Source of the DNA: Microbulbifer variabilis | GTDB lineage: Bacteria > Pseudomonadota > Gammaproteobacteria > Pseudomonadales > Cellvibrionaceae | Direction of reading: 5' to 3' | Assembly: GCF_020524905.1 (NCBI RefSeq) | Contig: NZ_JAIVKI010000001.1 | Location: 496,001 to 560,000 of the forward strand | Length of the DNA stretch: 64,000 bases | Shown: positions 58,312 through 64,000 of the stretch, piece after piece | Numbering within the stretch: the stretch's first letter is position 1 | How the letters are laid out: the number at the start of each line of letters is the position of its first letter | Made by a program: the position numbers and the translations under genes | Notes under the pieces: generated by a model | Told to the model about the DNA's origin: nothing | What the model saw: only the letters and a program-made list of their open reading frames with translations | Databases searched by the model: none

Positions 58312-59478
58312 ATGCTGCACACAGATGTCGCGATTGTGGGGGCGGGCCCCGCCGGTATGGCTCTGGCGCTTATGCTGGCTATTCGGGATTGCAGGGTAAT
58401 CTTGCTGGAGCGTCAGGGTGAAGAAAAGTTGTCGAATCCACTTGACGATGGAAGGGAAATCGCACTCACCTATAAGTCCGTAAGACTGTTGCAGTCCTTA
58501 GGAGCCTGGCAGAGGCTCAAGTCCGGCGAGCAGAGCCCGCTGAATTCTGCGCTTGTGGTGGATGGCAATTCTCCCTCTTACCTGGATTTCAATACTCGAG
58601 GTCGGGGCCCGTTGGGGTTTATTGTGCCCAATAACGCAATCCGGCGGGTGCTCTATGAGGCGGTATGTGAGAACGGCAATATTCAGCTGCAGACTAATAG
58701 CGCAGTCATTGGTACACGCTGCGAGGCAACCCGACGACTGGTGCAGCTGGAAAGTGGGCAGGATATTGCCGCAGCACTATTGGTGGCGGCGGACAGTCGT
58801 TTTTCCGAGGTGCGCCGCATGGCGGGGATCGGTGCAGATATGCGTGATTTTGGTAGGGTCGCGGTGCTGGGTCCGGTGCGTACGGAGCGGGAACACGGTG
58901 GCATAGCGCGTGAGTGCTTCCGCTACGGCTCCACCCTGGCTTTGCTGCCTATGCCGGATCCTTATACTTGTTCGGCGGTGGTAACGATATCCGCAAGTTG
59001 CGCCGAGGAAATAATGGGCTACGACGATGAGGCATTTGCGGCCCACGTGCAGACGGAGAGTACCGGGGCGTTGGGGGCTGTTGAGGCATTCGGCCGGCGC
59101 TACTGCTACCCGCTGGTGGCTGTCTATGCCCATCGATTTTTTGCGGAACGCTTTGCCCTGGTGGGGGATGCGGCGGTGGGGATGCATCCGGTCACAGCTC
59201 ACGGGTTCAACCTGGGGCTGGCCGGCGCGAATAGCCTGGCCAGCCAGCTGCATAATGTATCGCGCTTATATCGGTCTGCGGGGCTCTCCCTCGCCCTATC
59301 TCGCTATCAGGTTCAGCGCCGCCTGGAGTCGCACCCAATATATACAGGCACCAATCGGGTAGTGGACCTTTTTACTGATGATGAACTGCCGGCGAAATTG
59401 ATGCGCAAGGTTATTTTGCGCATCGGTGAGCACTTTCCGCCGGTGCGTCGCGCCATAGTGCATCAGCTTTCCCGTTAA
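58312..59478 (+). CDS. UbiH-family FAD hydroxylase, UbiM-like
   Basis: The 388-aa flavoprotein has VAIVGAGPAGMALALMLA (FAD fold), DDGREIALTYKSVRLL, the DG-type middle region, and GDAAVGMHPVTAHGFNLG for the FAD ribityl. The combination DGREIALT with short length points to UbiM, a hydroxylase of ubiquinone biosynthesis that can replace UbiH/UbiF/UbiI. Several other UbiH-type enzymes are possible. The start has GAGGGA upstream; the longer frame has no such signal. No other ubi gene is adjacent. Confidence 0.82.
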   Translation: MLHTDVAIVGAGPAGMALALMLAIRDCRVILLERQGEEKLSNPLDDGREIALTYKSVRLLQSLGAWQRLKSGEQSPLNSALVVDGNSPSYLDFNTRGRGPLGFIVPNNAIRRVLYEAVCENGNIQLQTNSAVIGTRCEATRRLVQLESGQDIAAALLVAADSRFSEVRRMAGIGADMRDFGRVAVLGPVRTEREHGGIARECFRYGSTLALLPMPDPYTCSAVVTISASCAEEIMGYDDEAFAAHVQTESTGALGAVEAFGRRYCYPLVAVYAHRFFAERFALVGDAAVGMHPVTAHGFNLGLAGANSLASQLHNVSRLYRSAGLSLALSRYQVQRRLESHPIYTGTNRVVDLFTDDELPAKLMRKVILRIGEHFPPVRRAIVHQLSR

Positions 59479-59755
59479 GCTGCGGCCTGGGGCAGGGAAA
59501 TATGACTCAATAGAAATAGGTGGGTCGAGTTAAAAAACTACACATGCGGCGAGTCATATTTGCGGGATTTTCTTCCTTTCCTATACTGATCAGCGAGATG
59601 TATTCAGGGCTGTTTCCCACTGTAAGGGAAAACAAATGCCAATTGTGGGTTGACTCATGGGGACGCTAACCATAGAATGCGCAGCCTCTTGAGTGGTTGG
59701 GCTGGTCCCACCGCAGGGAAACAAAGATCAACCAGGCTTTGTTTTCTGGAGTTGT

Positions 59756-59832
<77 letters not shown>

Positions 59833-59872
59833 ATTTTGCTTTTATGCAAAAACTTTGATGCGCATTCGTTGT

Positions 59873-59949
<77 letters not shown>

Positions 59950-59989
59950 ATTTTGCTTTTATATAAAAGCTTTGATGTGCATGTGTTGT

Positions 59990-60066
<77 letters not shown>

Positions 60067-60140
60067 AATTCAGGTGCCAGTGGTGTTTAGGTCGATGTCC
60101 GATATTTGGGCTCCCTTTTCATCTCTGGACGGCATTGCCG

Positions 60141-60177
60141 AGCGAAAGTCTCAGATTACTATCTACTTTCGCTACCA
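60141..60177 (+). other. Acceptor-stem-like hairpin ending in ACCA
   Basis: AGCGAAAGT pairs with ACTTTCGCT (9 bp, 15-base loop), followed directly by ACCA, then AATTTGC as behind the tRNAs. The 3' part matches the tRNA 3' end plus spacer, so this is a decayed fourth tRNA tail that has become a minihelix, by chance or by selection. Confidence 0.6.
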
Positions 60178-60183
60178 AATTTG

Positions 60184-60296
60184 CACTCATGCATACTGAC
60201 TGCATGAGTGTGCGGTCAAAGCCCCGTCAGGGGCTTTTTCGTATCTGCAAAAAAAGTTGCAGATATTTTTCGAAGTGGGCCGCAGGCCCATTTTTT
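60184..60296 (+). promoter_or_regulatory. Hairpin-rich leader of rimP-nusA-infB with terminator candidates
   Basis: Four hairpins follow one another: CACTCATGCA/TGCATGAGTG (60184-60210); AAAGCCCC/GGGGCTTTTT (60218-60239), a good terminator; TCTGCAA/TTGCAGA (60244-60263); and TGGGCC/GGCCCA with six T (60276-60296), a second terminator 16 bases before rimP. In E. coli the metY-rimP-nusA operon leader is subject to termination and NusA autoregulation, so attenuation here is plausible. Confidence 0.65.
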
Positions 60297-60312
60297 GTAT
60301 GTGGTGACGTAA

Positions 60313-60777
60313 ATGGCGAGCAAACGCGAATTGCTGGAAGAACTTCTGGCGCCGGTGGTGGCATCGCTGGGGTGTGAACTGTGGGGCATCGATTATCAGA
60401 CCCACGGACGCAACGCGCTGCTGCGCATCTATATCGATTCTGAGAATGGCATCGGCGTGGAGGACTGCGAAAAAGTCAGTCGCCAAGCCAGCGCCGTACT
60501 GGATGTAGAAGACCCTATCAGCGGCAGATATACCCTAGAGGTCTCCTCACCAGGTCTCGATCGCCCCCTGTATAAGCTGGAACAATACGAGCGTTTTGTC
60601 GGCGCCCAAATAGAAGTGCGCCTGCGTATGCCGCTCGATGGTCAGCGCAAATGGCGTGGCTTACTGGCCGGCGTGGAAGGGGATGAGGTCGTTCTGCGCG
60701 TGGATAGCGAAAATGAATACCTGCTGCCGATCGACAGCATCGAGAAAGCAAATATTATTCCCCAATTTACCAAGTAA
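60313..60777 (+). CDS. rimP: Ribosome maturation factor RimP
   Basis: This 154-aa protein is needed for maturation of the 30S subunit. The N-terminal domain shows [10 protein letters not shown] and [22 protein letters not shown] (split across two strands), then [14 protein letters not shown], the most conserved stretch. The C-terminal SH3-like domain ends in [10 protein letters not shown]. It heads the conserved rimP-nusA-infB operon, 43 bases before nusA. Confidence 0.96.
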   Translation: MASKRELLEELLAPVVASLGCELWGIDYQTHGRNALLRIYIDSENGIGVEDCEKVSRQASAVLDVEDPISGRYTLEVSSPGLDRPLYKLEQYERFVGAQIEVRLRMPLDGQRKWRGLLAGVEGDEVVLRVDSENEYLLPIDSIEKANIIPQFTK

Positions 60778-60819
60778 CCTGTAGGCGCCTGAACTCAGGC
60801 GATTTTGAGGCACAGTTGC

Positions 60820-62322
60820 ATGAACAAAGAGATCTTGCTGGTAGCCGAGGCGGTATCCAACGAGAAGGGCGTTGACCAGGAGATTATTTTCCAGGCCATC
60901 GAAGCGGCATTGGCAACGGCCACGAAGAAACGCTACGACGAAGATTCAACCATTGAGGTTATCATCGATCGACGCAGTGGCGACTACGAGACTTTCCGCA
61001 GCTGGGAAGTGGTGGATGATGATACCCTGGCGGAGCTGGGTACCCAGTTCACCCTGGAAGAAGCCCACGAGAAAGATAGTGAGCTGAAAGCCGGTGATAT
61101 CTACCGCGAGCAGGTGGAGAATGTAGAATTCGGCCGTATCGCTGCACAGACCGCTAAGCAGGTAATCGTACAAAAAGTGCGTGAAGCCGAGCGTGCCAAG
61201 GTTGTAGATGAGTATCGCGACCGCGTTGGCGAGATGGTGAGCGGCACGGTTAAAAAGGTTACCCGCGACTTCATCGCCGTGGATCTGGGCAACAACGCTG
61301 AGGCACGCCTGCCCCGCGATCAATTGGTAGGCCGGGAGATTTTCCGTCTTGGTGACCGCGTACGTGCCATCCTGCTGGAAATTCAGCCGGAAGCCCGCGG
61401 TCCTCAGTTGATGTTGAGCCGTTCCTGCCCGGAAATGATTATCGAGTTGTTCCGCATTGAGGTGCCGGAAATCTCTGAGCAGGTTATCGAAATCAAGGGC
61501 GCTGCCCGAGATCCGGGCTTGCGCGCCAAGATCGCTGTAAACACCAACGACGGTCGTATAGACCCTGTCGGAGCTTGTGTGGGTATGCGCGGTGCGCGTG
61601 TGCAGGCAGTGTCGAACGAACTGTCCGGCGAGCGTGTGGATATCGTGCTGTGGGATGAAAACCCGGCCCAGTTTGTGATTAATGCTATGGCACCGGCGGA
61701 AATCGAGTCCATTGTTGTGGATGAAGACGCCGACTCAATGGATGTGGCGGTAGCCGAGGAGAATCTCGCTATGGCCATTGGCCGCAGTGGCCAGAATGTT
61801 CGCCTCGCGTCAGAGCTGACCCAATGGCAGATCAATGTCATGAGCTCTGATGAATGGCAGAACAAACAGGAAGCCGAATCCAGCTCCATTATGCAGGTGT
61901 TTATCGATCGCCTGGATATCGACGAGGATGTGGCCGGCGTTCTGGTGGACGAGGGCTTTACCTCCTTGGAGGAAGTGGCTTACGTGCCCATCGAAGAAAT
62001 GCTTTCGATAGAGGGTTTCGACGAGGATATCGCTGAAGAGCTGCGCGCCCGTGCTAAGGACTCCCTGCTCACCCAGGCGTTGGCGTCTGAAGAGGAACTA
62101 GATGCCTCAGAGCCCCAGGAAGACCTGCTGAATATGGATGGTATGGAGCGCCACCTGGCCTTCCAATTGGCCAGCCGCGGTATTGCCACTATGGAGGACC
62201 TGGCGGAACAAGCGGTGGATGACCTGCTCGATATCGAGGGTCTCGATCAGGAACGCGCCGCAGCGCTGATTATGAAGGCGCGTGAGCCTTGGTTTGCCGA
62301 TGATAGCGGCGAACAGGCTTAA
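60820..62322 (+). CDS. nusA: Transcription elongation/termination factor NusA
   Basis: The 500-aa RNA polymerase-binding factor has the N-terminal NTD ([17 protein letters not shown]), S1 domain ([24 protein letters not shown]), two KH domains ([21 protein letters not shown], then [15 protein letters not shown]) and two C-terminal helical repeats ([20 protein letters not shown] and [11 protein letters not shown]), the acidic repeats that bind alpha-CTD or lambda N in E. coli. The start is taken at MNKEILL with TGAGG upstream. rimP and infB flank it in the usual order. Confidence 0.97.
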   Translation: MNKEILLVAEAVSNEKGVDQEIIFQAIEAALATATKKRYDEDSTIEVIIDRRSGDYETFRSWEVVDDDTLAELGTQFTLEEAHEKDSELKAGDIYREQVENVEFGRIAAQTAKQVIVQKVREAERAKVVDEYRDRVGEMVSGTVKKVTRDFIAVDLGNNAEARLPRDQLVGREIFRLGDRVRAILLEIQPEARGPQLMLSRSCPEMIIELFRIEVPEISEQVIEIKGAARDPGLRAKIAVNTNDGRIDPVGACVGMRGARVQAVSNELSGERVDIVLWDENPAQFVINAMAPAEIESIVVDEDADSMDVAVAEENLAMAIGRSGQNVRLASELTQWQINVMSSDEWQNKQEAESSSIMQVFIDRLDIDEDVAGVLVDEGFTSLEEVAYVPIEEMLSIEGFDEDIAEELRARAKDSLLTQALASEEELDASEPQEDLLNMDGMERHLAFQLASRGIATMEDLAEQAVDDLLDIEGLDQERAAALIMKAREPWFADDSGEQA

Positions 62323-62386
62323 ACACACAGCAACAAGTATTACGTATAAGTAACCCCCTCCGACCAAGTGACTTTTAGGAGAGAGA

Positions 62387-64000
62387 ATGGCCGAAGTAAC
62401 AGTTAGCGAACTCGCCAAATCGGTTGGTGCCACCGAAGACCGTCTGCTCAAGCAGATGAAAGAAGCGGGTTTGCCTCACACCTCTGCGACCGCGGTGGTG
62501 TCAGATGAGGAAAAGCAGGTCCTGCTCAGTTTCCTGAAAAGCAGTCACGGGGAGCAGGGCGCGAGCCCGCGCAAGATCACCTTGAAGCGCAAGACCACAA
62601 CCACGCTGAAAACCGGCTCTGGCACCGGCCGCAAAACTGTAAACGTGGAAGTGCGCAAAAAACGCACTTATGTGAAGCGTCCCCAGGCTGAGCTTGAAGC
62701 AGGAGCAGGTACCGAAAGCGCTGCCGAAGCGGAAGAAGTGCGCACAGGTGTGGACGCTGCCGCCATAGCAGAAGCTGAAGTCAAAGCGGCAGCTGAGGCC
62801 AAGGCCGCAGCTGAAGCAGAGGCTGCCCGTCGTGCCGCTGAAGAAGAGAAAGCGCTATTAAAGGCTGAAGCAGAGGCGAAAGCCGCTGCCGAAGCGGAAG
62901 AAAAGGCTCGTGCGGAAGCTGCCGCAGCAGAAGCCGCTAAAGTAGAGAAAGCCGATAAAAAGGCAGAGGGTAAACCCGTAGAAAATGTAGCGAAAAAGGC
63001 GAAACCCGCCGCACCCATCCGCTCAACGTATGTAGATGATATTGAAGCGATGCGTATCGCCGCGATGGAACGTCGCAAGCAGCAGGCAGAACTGGAAGAG
63101 CGTGAGCTAGAAGAGAAGAAGGCCAAGCTAGAAGCCGACCGACGCGCCGCTCAGGAGAAAAAAGAGAAAGCTGCCCAGGCTGCTCAGACAGCCAAGGCGA
63201 AGCCTGCCAAGCCCGCTAAGACTGCAGAGAAAACCGAAGAGGTTAAACCTTCTCTGCGTCGCAAGCTGGAAACAACCTCGAGTGATGATCGCAATGACGA
63301 TGAGCCGCGCAAACGTCGCGGGCGCCGCTCCAAATCCGGCCCGAAGAAATCCAGCAAAACAGCTCTATATGAGCAGGCGTTAGAAGTTTTTGAAGAAGAT
63401 GAAGCCAGTAAGCGCAGCACGCGCTCCCTGTCTCGTCCGAATGTGAAGGTGAAGCCGACGCACGTATTTAAACGGCCTACGGAGAAACAGGTGTACGAAG
63501 TACAGTTGGGGGAAACCATCACCGTTGCAGAGCTGGCCAAGCAGATGAATGTGAAGTCTGGTGAACTGATCAAGCGTCTGATGAAGATGGGTGAGATGGC
63601 CACCATCAATCAGAGCCTGGATCGTGAGACTGCCCAGTTGATCATCGAGGAAATGGGTCACAAGGTGGTACTGCGTTCCGAGACCGAGCTGGAAGATAGC
63701 CTGGTAGCGCAATCCAAGGCTCAAGAGGGCACCGAGGTTTCCCGCGCACCGGTTGTAACCGTTATGGGTCACGTTGACCACGGTAAAACCTCTCTGCTCG
63801 ACTATATTCGCAAGACCAAAGTGGCCTCTGGCGAGGCTGGCGGTATTACCCAGCATATCGGTGCCTACCGTGTGAAAACCAGCCAGGGCGAGATCGCTTT
63901 CCTGGATACTCCGGGACACGCTGCCTTTACCGCCATGCGTGCCCGCGGTGCCCAGGCTACCGACGTAGTTATTCTGGTAGTGGCTGCCGATGATGGCGTG
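62387..64000 (+). CDS. infB: Translation initiation factor IF-2 (3' end outside window)
   Basis: The frame is open from an ATG with AGGAGA upstream to the last base (538 codons), so the C-terminal part is missing. The N-terminus ([21 protein letters not shown]) is the IF2N domain. A long Ala/Glu/Lys-rich coiled linker (about 100-300) follows, then a second IF2N module ([21 protein letters not shown]) and the G domain with GHVDHGKTS (G1), DTPGHAAFT (G3) and the start of the following strand. IF-2 delivers initiator tRNA to the ribosome; notably the initiator tRNA genes lie just upstream. Confidence 0.97.
   Translation, partial: MAEVTVSELAKSVGATEDRLLKQMKEAGLPHTSATAVVSDEEKQVLLSFLKSSHGEQGASPRKITLKRKTTTTLKTGSGTGRKTVNVEVRKKRTYVKRPQAELEAGAGTESAAEAEEVRTGVDAAAIAEAEVKAAAEAKAAAEAEAARRAAEEEKALLKAEAEAKAAAEAEEKARAEAAAAEAAKVEKADKKAEGKPVENVAKKAKPAAPIRSTYVDDIEAMRIAAMERRKQQAELEERELEEKKAKLEADRRAAQEKKEKAAQAAQTAKAKPAKPAKTAEKTEEVKPSLRRKLETTSSDDRNDDEPRKRRGRRSKSGPKKSSKTALYEQALEVFEEDEASKRSTRSLSRPNVKVKPTHVFKRPTEKQVYEVQLGETITVAELAKQMNVKSGELIKRLMKMGEMATINQSLDRETAQLIIEEMGHKVVLRSETELEDSLVAQSKAQEGTEVSRAPVVTVMGHVDHGKTSLLDYIRKTKVASGEAGGITQHIGAYRVKTSQGEIAFLDTPGHAAFTAMRARGAQATDVVILVVAADDGV

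Overview
The window looks like a chromosomal segment of a marine gammaproteobacterium, most likely of the Cellvibrionales/Microbulbifer type. This is inferred from gene content: a chitin-binding GH19 chitinase, a Pseudomonas-like nitrate assimilation operon, and the ftsH-folP-glmM-tpiA-secG and rimP-nusA-infB housekeeping blocks. No 16S rRNA gene is present, so the genus is inference only.

Layout. (1) 0-13 kb holds small independent units: a GDPD phosphodiesterase, a metallo-beta-lactamase-fold hydrolase, an RND efflux pair (adaptor and permease) facing a TetR regulator, an ABC-2 exporter, and an MFS exporter facing a SoxR regulator across a textbook SoxR box. A dienelactone hydrolase and a VOC protein follow. 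(2) 13.2-24.5 kb is a minus-strand nitrate assimilation cluster: nasT-nasS, narK-type transporter, PP2C/Ser-Thr kinase fusion, nirB, nirD, nasA. NasS is the likely nitrate sensor and NasT the ANTAR antiterminator. Two sigma-54-like promoters and structured leader RNAs fit nitrogen and nitrate control. (3) 25-30.4 kb carries pntAB transhydrogenase, an S41 protease lipoprotein and a small lipoprotein. (4) 30.4-37.4 kb is conserved backbone: yhbY, rlmE, ftsH, folP, glmM, tpiA, secG, tRNA-Leu(GAG). (5) 37.4-about 55 kb is an accessory, largely AT-rich insertion directly after the tRNA-Leu. It contains a decayed tyrosine integrase, IS481 and IS5 relics, a secreted esterase, two large curlin-repeat proteins, an endonuclease V, a multicopper oxidase, a flavin monooxygenase, a CueR-like regulator, a GH19 chitinase and a DHA2 exporter, with long gene-poor gaps. 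(6) 55.6-59.5 kb has nnrS, a GFA protein, a PhzF-like protein and a UbiM-like hydroxylase. (7) 59.7-64 kb returns to backbone: three tandem initiator tRNAs, a hairpin-rich leader, rimP, nusA and the start of infB, which runs off the window.

Points that deserve most attention: the two orphan curlin-repeat proteins with no csg secretion genes nearby; the mutually exclusive RNA structures in the nitrate operon; the SoxR promoter driving a 59-aa ORF translationally coupled to an exporter; the initiator tRNAs with a U1/U72 pair; and a hairpin ending in ACCA between those tRNAs and rimP. I found no clear new defence system or CRISPR array.
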